Source of the DNA: Rutidosis leptorrhynchoides
Lineage: Eukaryota; Streptophyta; Magnoliopsida; Asterales; Asteraceae
NCBI RefSeq assembly: GCF_046630445.1
Contig: NC_092341.1
Location: 2,952,001-3,016,000 of the forward strand
Reading direction: 5' to 3'
Length of the DNA: 64,000 nucleotides
Shown: in pieces, positions 36,629 to 48,968 of the stretch
Layout: each line of letters starts with the position of its first letter
Position numbering within the stretch: position 1 is the stretch's first letter
The notes under the pieces: generated by a model
Database searches by the model: none
Seen by the model: the letters and a program-made list of their open reading frames with translations, nothing else
What the model was told of the DNA's origin: nothing
Position numbers and translations under genes: made by a program

Positions 36629-39277
36629 ATCATTCCAATCACATAAAGATTTTAAGCCTAAACCCCCTTGATTTTTAGGAGCACAAATGATTTTCCAACT
36701 TACTTTGGCCTGCCCTTTGCTACTATCTCCTTTGTTCCACAGGTTACCTTTAAGTAATTTGTCAATTTCTTTTACGGTTTCCATGGGAATTTTATACACA
36801 GAAGCCCAGTATACTTGCATTGATCCTAAAACATAAGCAATAAGTTGTAGTCTTCCTGCATATGAAAGACACTTATTCCTCCAAGTATTAATTCTCAGCT
36901 TCACCTTATCCACCAAACACTTAGCATCTTTAATACTAAGCCTTTTTGCAAGTAAAGGAACCCCTAGATACTTCATAGGGAGTTTACCAACACTAAATGG
37001 AAGAATCTGCAATATACTATGTTGTATGTCCATAGGAACACTTCCAAAAAAGATGGTACTTTTGTTCAAATTTGGAAGTAACCCTGATACTTGACTAAAA
37101 TCATTAAGAGCAGACTTTACCGCTTCAACTGACTTGCCATCACCATGACACAAGACCAAAAGGTCATCAGCAAAACAGACATGGGATAACTTCATTTGCT
37201 TACACCCAAAATGATACTTAAATTCCTTACTTTTGTCAATTCTTTGCTATAGAATGAGTGTGAATACCTCCATTACTAATGTGAAAAGGTATGGGGAAAG
37301 GGGATTCCCTTGTCTTAAACCCCTACCACCCTTGAAATAACCATGGACCTCCCCATTAACACAAACAGAGAACACAGCAGAGGTGACACACACCATTATC
37401 CATTGAATCATTTTTCTATGGAAACCAAACTGCTTCAATGTAGTTTCCAGAAATTTCCAATTGATAGTGTCATAAGCTTTTTGCAAATCAATTTTAAGTG
37501 CACACCTTTTAGCCCCATTTCTCCTATTATACCCATTTAATACCTCTTGAGTAACCAAAATATTATCATGGATGGATCTATTTGGTATAAATGCACTTTG
37601 ATTATGGTTTACCAATTTATTCAGACTGCTCTTCATTCTATTCACAATGACTTTACTAATGCATTTATAGATAACATTACAGCAACCAATGGGTCTGAAT
37701 TCTGATACTTTGTTAGGTGTTTCAACCTTAGGGATCAAAGCAATAAGAGTGGCATTAACTTCCCTAAGTAATTTCCCACTATCAAAAAATTCATGAACAG
37801 CTTTACATACCTCAGTTCCAACAATGTCCCAAGCTGTTTTAAAAAAGTGAGAAGTATATCCATCAGGTCCTGATGCCTTCATACTATCAATATCAAACAT
37901 AGCAGCCCTAATTTCCTCATCACTTATATCAGTAATCATACCAATAGCCTCTTCATCACTCAATTTATTAGGAAAACTGATATTAATTTCCTCTAGAGGC
38001 TTGAGATTATAGGTAGTGCCTAGAAATCTTTGAAAATGTTCAACAAATTGCAAAGCCACCTGATCTCCAAAGAACCTTTGGCCACTTTCATTACAGATAG
38101 TATCAACTCTGGCCTTTTGTTGTCTACTTTTTAAGATTCCATGAAAATACTTCGTATTTTTATCCCCTTCAGTGAGCCATTTGATTTTGGTTTTCTGCTT
38201 AAGCAATATGAATTCATCATGTTTTGCACTCTCATACTTCTTCATTATATCAGCTGCTTCAATCCTTAATTGAGCATTATGAGGATCTCCATCAATCATT
38301 CCTTGAATCTTTTTAAGCTTATCTTTACATTCAGTAACATTTGTAAAGACATTACCATAGCTCCAATTTAAATTCTTAAGTTTTCTTTTCAAATCTTTTA
38401 ACTTTTGCACAACACTAAACATAGCATAACCATTAACCTGTCTATCCCAGCTTTGCTGCACAAGTGGAATGAATTCTTGTTTATCAGCAATATGGTTCAT
38501 AAACCTGAATGATTTAGGTTTTTGCTTCACCCCATTAGGAATTACAAATACAGCAGGGCTGTGATCAGACACCAGGTATGGTAAAAAAATCCCATGAGAC
38601 TGTGGGAAATGATGCAGCATTGTGTCATTGACCATTATTCTATCAAGTTTCTTCAATACACCACACTTTGGATTTTTCAAGGATTTAGTCCAAGTGAAGT
38701 TAAACCCTGTACTTCCTATATCCTCAACTTCAATTGAATTAACACATTCAATGAAATCTTACATATCATCTGTAACAAATGAACCACCAGCAGAATGTTC
38801 TTCAACAGCCTTAGTCACATTAAAATCACCAAGAATAACCCATGGATATTTTTGAGTTACATTCTTATGAATTTCCAACTCCTTCCACAACTGTTTTCTT
38901 TCTTTCCCATTATTACTAGCATATACTACACTGCAATAGAACTTAGTTAAAGTACCAGTGACTTCCACTAAGCATAATATAGTTTGCCTAGATACATTAG
39001 TCACCATGACTTTAACCACATCTGCATCCCAACCCATAATAATTCTGCAACTATTAGCACTGAAACTCACATTGGAATGCCAATTCCAATTCCCAAAAAT
39101 ATTACTACATGCCTGGTTAATGTTCTTATGCTTTAGATGAGTTTCTAAAATAGCACAAAACTTTAACCTCTCTTCTTTAATAAACTTCTTAACTTCATTC
39201 TGCTTGTCATCAAAACACATACCACGAATATTCCATGCTGCTATTTTAAAATCAGATATCATTGCAATAGTAAACAA
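36629..39277 (-). pseudogene. LINE copy B ORF2, truncated
   Basis: Endonuclease and reverse transcriptase match copy A closely. Two CAA/CAG-to-TAA/TAG stops are seen (38759-38761 and 37247-37249), neither shared with copy A. The sites broken in copy A are intact here. The conserved block reads GLRQGNPLSP. Sequence ends at the duplication junction in SLCDWNDT and then runs into unrelated DNA. Confidence 0.88.
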
Positions 39278-39291
39278 ACAGAGATACTAAT

Positions 39292-40931
39292 TCAATTAAG
39301 TATCTCAGTAACCTCTCCTTCCAATTCATTAGCCAATACAGATTCACTAGCATCTTCAGTAGAAGACAAATCATCTTCCTCATTAGGTTGCTTACCCTTT
39401 CTTTTTAATTCATCTAATTGCAGCTTGAAATAAGTCAACATGTCATAAGTCCATTTCTTCTTCTCAACTTCAGTAGGTTGTCGTCCTTTTGAAATGTATC
39501 TATCCACAATTGACCTATTATCCACCAAAACATCCTCTATCTCATCATATTCATCTGCTTCTTCTAGAACTGCATACTTATTCACACTCTGCTTAAAAGC
39601 AGCCTTCACCTTATCATTCACTTTCCATTGTTTCTTGGGATTATTAGCAGAAGAAGTGGTGGCTCTCTTAGTATCCTCCTGCACTGTCTGCACATTAACC
39701 TTACCATTATTTTGAGTACCTTTTTTCCTATATTTCACCTCCATAAACCCATCTTTCTGAGCTTTACTAGTATTCTCAGTAACTTTGAGTTCATCTGCAG
39801 TTCTAGGTCTCTTTTTACACTCCTTTAGATCATGCCCAAATACCTCACAATGACTGCACAGGCTTGGCTTCCAACTATACTCAACCTGAACTTTCTTCAT
39901 TCCCTTTACATTCTTCTCTTTATCCTGATACTTAATATTAACACAATCTGCAAAGCCCTTAGCTGCCTCTATCTCAACCATAATTCTAGCAAATCCTGTC
40001 CCGCCTGTTCCCTTATGGCACATATTTGCTGTCATTTGATCCATCACTATTGGTTTTCCCAAACTACTTGCCATAGTACTAATTCCTTTTGAGTTCCATG
40101 CTTCTAAGGGGATATTAGTTAATTTGACCCAAACAGGAAGTTTAACTGGATCAATCTTTTCCACATTATCCTCAGGGTTCCATTTCTGAACCAAAAGAGG
40201 CTTACCATTCACCATCCAAGGACTTGACTCAATCACTTGATTCATGCCCTCACTATGGCTAAATTTAAAGTAACATATCTTCTTCCCATCCATGATAATA
40301 TCCTTTAAACCATACCTACTCCACATTCTCCTTAAATTGTAATTCAGCATGTTATATGGCATATCATGCCCACAAAATAGCCACAAGCAGTATTTTCCCA
40401 CTTCTTACTACTTTCCTGAACATATTCCTCTTCAAATATCACAAACTCATGGCCATCTTCATCAATTGAAGGTGGAATATATGACAGGTTTCTGTTTATG
40501 ATATTTTTATCATTATTAACAGCCCTAGCATATGTCAATTTTACTGGATTCACATCAGTAGCATTCATTTCAGCAGTATGCACAGTATTCACCTTAGAAT
40601 TCACAGCAATATTCACAGGCTTATTAGCAGAGATAACATGAACAGGACTAGTATTCTTTTCACTTACAGTACTGTTATTAGCCACATCCTGGATTTCAAC
40701 ATCAATAGCATCAGAAACAATTACCTCTTCAACCATAGATTTAGGGCTAGTATTTTCCTTCTGATTCGACTTTAGTTTACCATTGCTAGCATTATCCAGT
40801 GTATCTCCCATCTTATTCTCAGTTGCCTTATGAATTGGAGTATCAGCCTTCTTTGCCAATCCATGAATTGAATTGTCAAACTTATTCAGAATTTTAACAG
40901 ATCTCTTCAATGATTTACGTGTTTGCTGCAT
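39292..40931 (-). pseudogene. LINE copy B ORF1, frameshifted
   Basis: It is the same protein as copy A ORF1, but a 1-bp loss near 40370 (four C reduced to three) shifts the frame after residue about 188. The remaining 369 codons, with DUF4283-like and CCHC regions, are open in the second frame. Confidence 0.88.
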
Positions 40932-41060
40932 GATAAAACTCCAATAAACAACCGCTACTATCTTTCGCTACATGATTGGAATGATTTGGGATGAAATTTG
41001 AATTGATTCAGTGTTAATTTATTATTATTATTTTTATTATGACAATTATTGTTATTATTA

Positions 41061-42435
41061 ATATGGTTCATGATAAGGAAAATATTAGGTTATAAACATG
41101 AAAATGACTACAAATATGTAAGTATAATTATTAGTATTATCATTATTACTATTATTATTAACGTTGTTAATGTGTTAAGATTATGGTTAAAATGACAATG
41201 ATAAGGGTTTGATTTTGATTTTGATGTTCGAAGATTGTTATGGTTAAAATGATGATAATGTCGTAATAAAACTTAGGATGAGGATGAATGATAGATAACT
41301 AAAACGATAATAATGATGAACGAATTTGATGATGTTGATGTGATGATTTCATGATGATAATTCGTTGATTATGATGATGATTATGCTATAAAATTCATTA
41401 TTATTACTATTTAATTATTATTACAAGTATTATCATCTAGATATTATTATTATTATTATCATTATTATTATTATTATTATTATTATATGACTATTATTAT
41501 CACTAGTATAATAGATACTATTAATACTATTATTATTATTAAGTATCATTAAGGAGTATTATTAGTATCAATTAATAATTTTTAATAATATTATTACTAT
41601 CGTTATTATTACTAATATCATATTGTTTGTATTATTATAAATATGATCATTTAAAATATTTAATAAGACCATAATTATTATTAAACTATTACTATCATTA
41701 AAAATATTATTTTTACTAAAAACTATCATTTTTACGTTACTAGTGAAAATATCATTTTAACAAATAAATCTTTTGTATATTATATATATACTTATTACAT
41801 ATACTAGGGTTATATTGATTTTTCATATAACAAACTAATGATAGATCTACGGGCACTAACTCTCCCCATACTGGAAAATGGTATACTTTAGTACTTAGAG
41901 TTTATATTATACAGATGGATTTCTGTTTTGGGGATATTCTATATGCATGGTGTTAATTTCGGTTACCAGGTGTTCAATCCATATGAATGATTTTTAAACA
42001 CTTGCGAGTGTATGATTTTTGAATAAAGGAAATCTTGTGGTCTATTATATCATTGAAAATGATTGTTTATGATAAAATAATGAACTCACCAACCTTTTGG
42101 CTGACACTTTAAAGCATGTTTATTCTCAGGAATGAAAGAAATCTTCCGCTGTGCATTTACTCATTTTAGAGATATTACTTGGAGTCGTTCATGACATATT
42201 TCAAAAGACGTTGCATTCGAGTCGTTGAGTTCATCAAGATTATTATTAAGTCAATAATAGTTGGACATATTATTAAATAGTATGCATGCCGTCAACTTTC
42301 GATGTAATGAAAGTTTATCTTTTAAAAAACGAATGCAATGTTTGTAAAATGTATCATATAGAGGTGAAGTACCTCGCGATGTAACCAAATGTAATGTATT
42401 CGTCCAGATGGATTAGGACGGGGCATTAGACAACA
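41061..42435 (+). repeat. Second copy of the old solo LTR's right part
   Basis: This corresponds to about 31643-33628, with the 618-bp deletion at 41840. The CAACA flank is at 42431-42435. Confidence 0.8.
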
Positions 42436-43250
42436 TGCATAGCAAGAAAAATCCTAATAAGAAATCCTAATAAGAAATGATAATTGTAATGATTAAAGTT
42501 ATAAATAGATCTTATACTCTTTTTTTCCTAATGCAGGTTATTTAGTTCTAAAAAATGTCAGTGTATGTCACATAATTTCAAAAAATGTATTAATATGAAC
42601 GCATTGAACTTATTAACCGGATAAAAAAACGAGCTGGCGCGGCATATTTGTAGAGAATGAAGTTAGTAATACGTCAGAATAAATCATTTTTTATATTACA
42701 TACATCAGAACAAAATTAAAAGTATATGACTTATATGTAGACATATAAAATTCAAAAAATACTAATTAAATTAATTTACCGCTTCAGTAGTTAATCGGAC
42801 ATTACTTGTTACACTTTTTGAAACTTAAATTTATATATTTTTTGTTATTATATGGTAAAAAAAAAGTTAACCCTAATTAGAGATGGCAATGGGGGAGAAA
42901 AAAACCCGTTACCCGCGGGTACCCGTGCCCGTGATGGGCTGGTAATTCAAAAAAAATTACTTGCGGATACGATACGAGTAAAATTTTCTACCCGTTGATG
43001 GGTCATGGGCGGGTAATGGATATATCATATCCGCCGCAGGTAAAACCCGACCCGTAAACTCGTAATACCCGTCTGAACAATCCGCGGGTATGCCCGCTAA
43101 CCCGTTTATACAAGTAATAGCACAGAGACTACACCAGCTATATCTAGTGTAGTTTCAAAAATACAATCAATTAAGACATTAAATATCCAACTGTGTATTC
43201 CAATTCCCATGCGTTGATTTGTACTTTCAAATTGAGTCTTTCGATGTAGT

Positions 43251-43527
43251 TATTATAGCTCTTTATTGGCAAAAGCTTTAATCTGGCGGAGAAACCCTGA
43301 CCCCGTGTGCCTTTGGCACCTATACCGCCCACCCAGTAAGGGCTAAGTATACCGTGTAAAACACCTCCCCCCAATACCCAACGAGAACTTGCAGGCTGAA
43401 TATCGCCCCCGGAGGGATTCGAACCTGCACCCCATTTTTGGCAAATGGAATATTCTCGTGGGCCCAGGGTTCATAGGCGACTGGTACCACTGAAGCACTG
43501 CTTCGTTGGTATTATAGCTCTTTATTG
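43251..43527 (-). mobile_element. tRNA-derived SINE, second copy
   Basis: This is the duplicate of 34445-34721, with the same 18-bp flanks at 43251-43268 and 43510-43527. It was copied by the segment duplication and not by new insertion. Confidence 0.85.
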
Positions 43528-43951
43528 TCTTTTTCTTTTCTCAAATTTCTCTTTAAATGTTTGCTGGATGTTCAAAGTTTAAACTAATTAATGGTTACAC
43601 TCTGTCTTCTTCATTTGCAACCATCAGACCATAAAGGTATGTATAATGTATATCATCCTATTGGGTTTGTTATTTTTTAACACTAATAGTCTATATCATT
43701 AGCATTTGATTAACTATAAAAATTCAATGTTTATATAAGTTTAGCGAGTTAACAGTTGTAAATATAGTAATGTTAGCCAATTGCATGTACTTTCATTCGT
43801 TATAATGTAGTTTACGTTTACTATTACTTGTGTTAATTTTTATTTATGAATTATAGATAGGCATTTGGCTACTTGATTTAGTTTTTACGTATTAAAAGGT
43901 TAGGTTAAGATTAATAATACTACAATATATGATTCAGGTGAGGCTACAATT

Positions 43952-44179
43952 ATGTTTGGAGAAAACACTACTTCAATGCCGCCTGAATCATTTGCAACTT
44001 CTAGTCAAGTGAATGCACGGCCACTAAGGTCTGAGGTATGGAATCATTTCACAAGGAAGAAAATTAATGACGAATGGAAGGCAGTATGTATATATTGTCA
44101 AATAATGTTGAATGACGCTCTGAAAAATGGCACAACTCATCTTAGAAATCATCTTAAAATGTGTAACCAACGCTCTTAA
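43952..44179 (+). pseudogene. BED-type zinc finger exon, copy B
   Basis: It has the same 75-residue frame as 35146-35373, in the complete hAT-like element. No downstream transposase exon is seen. Confidence 0.75.
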
Positions 44180-44372
44180 AGGATATAGGTTGTTGTTGAT
44201 CACACCTAGTGGCTTGAGAAAAAGATGATTATAAAGAACACCAATATGGGCATATGGTTGATCATTTTGTTTCCAATCAATATTTTCTTATTTTATTGTA
44301 TCATGAATATGAGAATTAATGTGGTTAAATTGATATTTTCTTATTTTATTGTATCATGAATATGAGAATTAA

Positions 44373-45466
44373 CTAGCTTAGTGCTCGCAAATTCGCGAGG
44401 CTACTTTAGTGGATTAAGCAGGTATTGGTTTTACGTGAGTAAATGTAAATAATTTTTTTATTTTGCATGTGTTGTAGTAACATCGACATTCAGATAACAT
44501 TTCTATATAATTATTGAGCAAAGTCCAACCAAAAAACGCATATCTACATATACAAAAGATTCGCGGGGTTTAATGAGGGATGAATCACCATTGACTTATA
44601 TGAATCATTATATTCTACATAGTGTCCGATTCAATTAGAGTAGTAGTGTTACATGACTTACAATATATGCATGTTTAGCATAACCGAAAGGCTGTTGCTC
44701 CTTAGTAATAGACCAAGAATGTTTAGCAAATTCTACAATAACAATGAACTACCGCAACAACCAAAAAACTTAGTACATGTTGACCTCCTTTAACATAACT
44801 AAAAGTATGTTGCTCAAAGTTAACAAACTTTTTGACCTTCATGTAAAAAACCAGAGAGCCACTACATATCCTCTATCACGGGGAATAAAATATTCAAAAA
44901 CACCAATGAACCTTCGCAATTTCGGCCACTTAGCATTACATGTAAAGTTTATGAAAAAATGTGGTTTTCCATGAACTCTGCATATCGCTAGAGCATAGAG
45001 ATAGTGACTATACATGTAGCGGGGACCACCGATGAATGAAGCATGTAAAATAACCCAACTCCCAACTTCAGAACCAACATGGTCACCTCTTCGGATAAAG
45101 TCATACAGTCCCGACAGGTACTGTTACCGAATATACTGCTGTTAATTACGAATATAATTCATCTGGTCCATCTCTATACTTCAATTCACCAAAACATGGC
45201 ATTCAGTGATTAGACACATAAGTACAGTTGTCAAGGTCAAAATAATTAGTTGTAATACCTTAAAGAACATAAATGTCAAACAATCACAAAAGGCAACAAA
45301 AAAGGTACAAAACTAAATATGAAAAAAATAAAAAACTTTAAGAAAAAAAAGAGTATAAAAACACATAAAAGTAGCTGAAACAACTACAACTGTTAAAATA
45401 ATGCAGCTAAACAAAATATAAAATAAACAGTAAAGGATTAATCTTATGTTTAATAAACACTTGTGA
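44373..45466 (-). mobile_element. Helitron, complete small copy (about 1.1 kb)
   Basis: The 3' end (CTAG, 44373-44376, with the hairpin just inside) lies at the left. The 5' end (TCACAAGTG on the minus strand) lies at 45466. The empty site between A (44372) and T (45467) fits the tandem host repeat on both sides. It holds only the decayed Rep N-terminal fragment (about 44820-45130), so it is non-autonomous. Confidence 0.75.
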
Positions 45467-45771
45467 TATAAAATAAATTGATATTTTCTTATTTTATTGT
45501 ATCATTAATATGAGAATTAATGTGGTTAACTGTTGTTATTTTAAATTATCTAATGGTGCGTAGTTTATAAGATTATTTGGCTTTTTAATTTTTTTTTAAC
45601 TAAGTTGAATATTTATATTACCCGCGAATTACGGGTATCCGCAGGTCACGGGCATGGGCTGAAGTTTTTTACCCGCGATCGGGTAACGGGTTGAAGGAGA
45701 AAAAAAAAAAATCCGACAAACAGGTCGTGGATATACAAGATCCGCCCCCATAGCCGCGGACATTGTCCCTA

Positions 45772-46280
45772 ATAGTAAAAGTAAACATGTAAAGTCGGTT
45801 ACGGGCGTACGGCCATCGTGGTTCTGAAAAAAACCAAGTAACTCTTTAACAAACCAAATCTAAAACCCCCCTCCCTCATTTTCTTCCACTAAAACCCTTT
45901 CCACATCTTTGTTTGATCCCCGATACGATCACAAAGGTAGGTACGTACGTATAAACCTCTCTCCCCTTTTGATTTTTTTTTTTTTCCGTAATTAGACCGC
46001 CTGATTTTATTAGGGTTTTCCAATTGCCAAAATGTTAAGAAAATACCTAATTATCTCTTAATTCGATTTTTTCTCCTACTTAAGCGATTCAAAATTATAG
46101 ATTCAGCTCAGTGTGTCGTTTCTGACCTTTGCATCAAAATCTCAAACTTTATATATATGCCCACCAAGTGTTTGTTTATATGCCTCTGCAAGCAAAGTAA
46201 TTTTGAGTAATAAAATATAATCTTTAACTAGTTATCTGTTATTTATTTCAGATAGTGCAGGTTCTTCAGTTAATATCAAT
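45772..46280 (+). promoter_or_regulatory. Promoter and leader of the mitochondrial ferredoxin gene, with leader intron
   Basis: A pyrimidine-rich leader (about 45865-45936) ends ACAAAG before a GTAGGT donor. The acceptor is TTTATTTCAG at 46251, giving a leader intron of about 315 bp. No TATA box is evident. The hAT-like element ends at 45771, so only about 100 bp separate it from the likely transcript start. Confidence 0.6.
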
Positions 46281-48306
46281 ATGTTTATTTCTAAGTTCGC
46301 AAGACTTGGAGCTAAGGCTTGCATGGGATTATCAAAAGGTTCGCGTTTTCCTCTTTTTCTCGATACTGTAATAAAGTTTTCCTTACATGATTTATATAAG
46401 AATTTGAGCTTCCTACTCTCTTCATAATAGTGTATACTTTATTACATAAACCTTTTGCCTTTATATTAGACTAAATATACACCATCTGTAATGGGAACTT
46501 TCTCATCTGATCTTGTAATTGCCAAACATGTGCAATATTGAAGAATCTGTGTGTTGTTTGAGCCATTCCTAGTAAGAAACTATAGCTTTAGGGTACTTTT
46601 GATAACCTTTTATTTGAGCGTTTAGTTATGATAAGAGACCCTTGTGGTACTAAACGCTTGTTAGACTCTTTGTGGTCTCCATTGGTGTATCATCAGTACT
46701 AAAATTTATTTAAGATGGTAACTGGTAAATTCACTTTTTAGTGCAAACCAGGAGCATCATTTAAGAACAGTTTAATTTGTTTGTTTTTCAACTTCATTTG
46801 AGCTTTGTGATAAATGTTAGCATCAGTTTCACTGTTTAACTGGCATCCTCCATTGGTAATGACCTCAAACATAGATGTGGATATTGGATATTGGATATTG
46901 ACAGTTTTTTTAACACTTGTACTGGTGTGAACTGCCTTGCAGTTTTGTTTAAATCCAACGGACCAACACTGGCTTACTGTAATTGGTCTGGATATATGTA
47001 TACTGATTGCATATTTATTATAGAATTGCACGTATAGTGTTGTTGATAAAGTTGGACCTCATATTTACACATCCCTGTTAACAATAACTAACTACGTGCG
47101 TTTCACTCGATTATTGTTCATTTACTTAAGTTGATTTTTTCCAAAGATGTACTGCTTTTGAAATTTTGTATTACCGTTTCTGATTCTATTTTATTCCTTA
47201 ATTTGCAGCCCCAGTAACAATTCAATCAAGTAATTCAAGCTTCCCCATAGTTCGGAATGGCTACTTGGAATCCTTGGTTAGTTCTTCTTGCTCTGATAGA
47301 AAGAATTTATCTTTTTTTTGTCTTGCATGCTAAACTTAGAAGGATCACCTGACGCATATCGAGTTTACCCTAAACTCATCAAATAGAGACGCATGTTAGT
47401 CTCTAGTCGGGGTTATTCTTTGCATACAAGAGTACCTCATATCCATTGTTCAAAAAGTTAAAATAAAATTTTTATCACTTAAGCAAGTCATCCTTCTGTT
47501 TCCTTGCAGAGCTCTAAGTTATTCTCCTCTGCAGCTAGTGGCAATTCACAAGGAGAGTGTGAAGAAATCCAAAAGTGAGTATATCGATAAAGTACTCCGA
47601 ATCACGTGTTTAGAATTATGTTGTTTTGAAGCATCTTGTTACAATCTTTTAATTTTGGGTGTGCAGGATCTCTGTGACCTTCCTCGATAAAGATGGAGAA
47701 CGGGAGATAAAAGTTCCTGTTGGAATGTCAATGTTAGAAGCTGCCCACCAGAATGACATAGAGCTTGAAGGTTACTGAACCAACTTATTTTTACCTTGGT
47801 TCTATTTGGATTCCACTTTATGATCTTGTAGAACATTAAAATTTACTACTCAACTTTCATCTAATTTGAATTTGGTTACAGGAGCATGTGAAGGGTCACT
47901 CGCTTGTTCCACCTGTCATGTGATTGTAATGGTATGCTGTCGTATGCTTTATCGAATACCTTATATTATATTTTTATATAGCAATGGTTTACAAACATGT
48001 ATTGCTGTTCATCAGGATGTGGAACAATATAATAAGCTTGAAGATCCTACAGATGAGGAGAATGATATGCTAGATCTTGCGTTTGGGTTGACAGAAACGT
48101 AATTTTTTATTCACATGAGTTTTTTTTTATCATCATTGGCATTTGGGTGAAATATTGATACAAATTAAGTTGTGTGTTGTGCATTGTGCAGGTCTCGTCT
48201 GGGTTGTCAAGTCATTGCAAAACCTGAACTTGATGGCCTTCGTCTTGCCCTTCCAGCTGCTACTCGAAATTTTGCTGTTGATGGATACAAACCAAAACCA
48301 CATTAA
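46281..48306 (+). CDS. MFDX: Mitochondrial ferredoxin, adrenodoxin-like [2Fe-2S]
   Basis: The predicted protein has 180 residues from seven exons: 46281-46338, 47209-47276, 47510-47574, 47667-47770, 47882-47931, 48016-48098 and 48192-48306. All introns are GT-AG and the frame holds throughout. It transfers electrons to Fe-S cluster assembly and related matrix enzymes. The N-terminus ([19 protein letters not shown]) is basic and amphipathic, as a mitochondrial presequence should be. The adrenodoxin-type core has the cluster ligands Cys101, Cys107, Cys110 ([13 protein letters not shown]) and Cys148 (SRLGCQV). The acidic stretch [20 protein letters not shown], which contacts reductase in the family, is present. 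It ends VDGYKPKPH, as in plant homologues. The gene looks intact despite the nest of elements just upstream. Confidence 0.95.
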
Positions 48307-48899
48307 CCATACTTTTGTGGATCAGAGCATGCGAAAGAGAACCATTTTTGTAGCATTTTTATTTAATCGGGATCGATCTATATATGCTTAAAGACAATTG
48401 ACCTCAGCATTAGTGTGCATTCGATAACCAATCCATCAAACCTTGTGATTGACACCTCCCAAATTATCAAGTGGGGCAACTTGATGATATTTATATCTTT
48501 TATAGCCTACTCATTATAAGGTTAGTACCATGTGTGATTTTTATGTTTATGAAATTACATTTCACTTAAGCTATTCGCGTGTCTCGTTGGATATGATCTA
48601 CCACATAAATTGGTCAGTTTTGAACCAAACTAGTCAGCTTCAGTATGCTCACTTAAGCTTCAAACATACCCAGGATCTGTCTGTTGGACCTTGTTTGTTG
48701 TATATATATTATCATAATATAGATAGATATAGATATCAGAGGAGCGTAAAAAAAGATATATATAAACATTAAGAATTGTAGAATATGTATATTTGAGTTT
48801 AAAGTTTAAGCTAAAAATTAGTTATGATAAATAATTTTTAAGTCATCTTTTATCATATGATGTGAGTTATTCTATAATCCTATTACTTAGATGAGTTAG
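48307..48899. other. 3' flank of the ferredoxin gene
   Basis: This should contain the 3' untranslated region. The rest is AT-rich without a recognised gene. Confidence 0.5.
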
Positions 48900-48942
48900 A
48901 TCCTCGGGCGATTCTAAGTATAGACCCGTGGGTAAGTATAGA

Positions 48943-48968
48943 CCCGTGGGGTCACGGGACACCGCTAG
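48943..48968 (+). mobile_element. Helitron 3' end (family 1)
   Basis: A hairpin, CCCGTG/CACGGG with a 4-nt loop (48943-48958), is followed by ACACCG and CTAG (48965-48968), next to T. The 5' end was not found. Confidence 0.55.

Larger units (their letters stand above)
36629..41044 (-). mobile_element. L1-type LINE, copy B (3' end missing)
   Basis: This duplicate of LINE copy A lacks the ORF2 C-terminus, 3' untranslated region and poly(A) tail, because the duplication border falls inside ORF2. It was therefore not inserted by retrotransposition. Confidence 0.9.
36626..45431. repeat. Tandem duplication, second unit (8.8 kb)
   Basis: It repeats 27211-36628 in the same orientation. It is shorter mainly because the part corresponding to 32419-33036 (618 bp, TA repeat and flanks) is missing at 41840, with a 2-bp TA overlap at the deletion. 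Unit 2 continues into single-copy DNA at 45432, where the Helitron and the hAT-like element are completed. Confidence 0.93.
42878..45771 (+). mobile_element. hAT-like DNA transposon, complete copy (non-autonomous)
   Basis: The left end is TAGAGATGGCAATG. The right end at 45771 reads, as complement, TAGGGACAATG, a fair terminal inverted match. Both ends carry dense ACCCG/CGGGT subterminal repeats (42895-43110 and 45619-45760). No 8-bp target duplication is clear; ACCCTAAT (left flank) and TCCCTAAT (45766-45773) match 7 of 8 only if the right end is placed 6 bp earlier. It contains the BED exon, the SINE and the Helitron but no transposase. The right end lies just upstream of the ferredoxin gene's leader. 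Confidence 0.68.

Noticed and set aside
45766-45773. 8-bp target duplication for the hAT-like element (ACCCTAAT and TCCCTAAT)
   Set aside because: It is not perfect and requires shifting the right end so that the terminal inverted repeats no longer match; it is left as undecided.
46738-47031. 97-residue minus-strand frame
   Set aside because: It lies within the first coding intron of the ferredoxin gene and has no recognisable domain.
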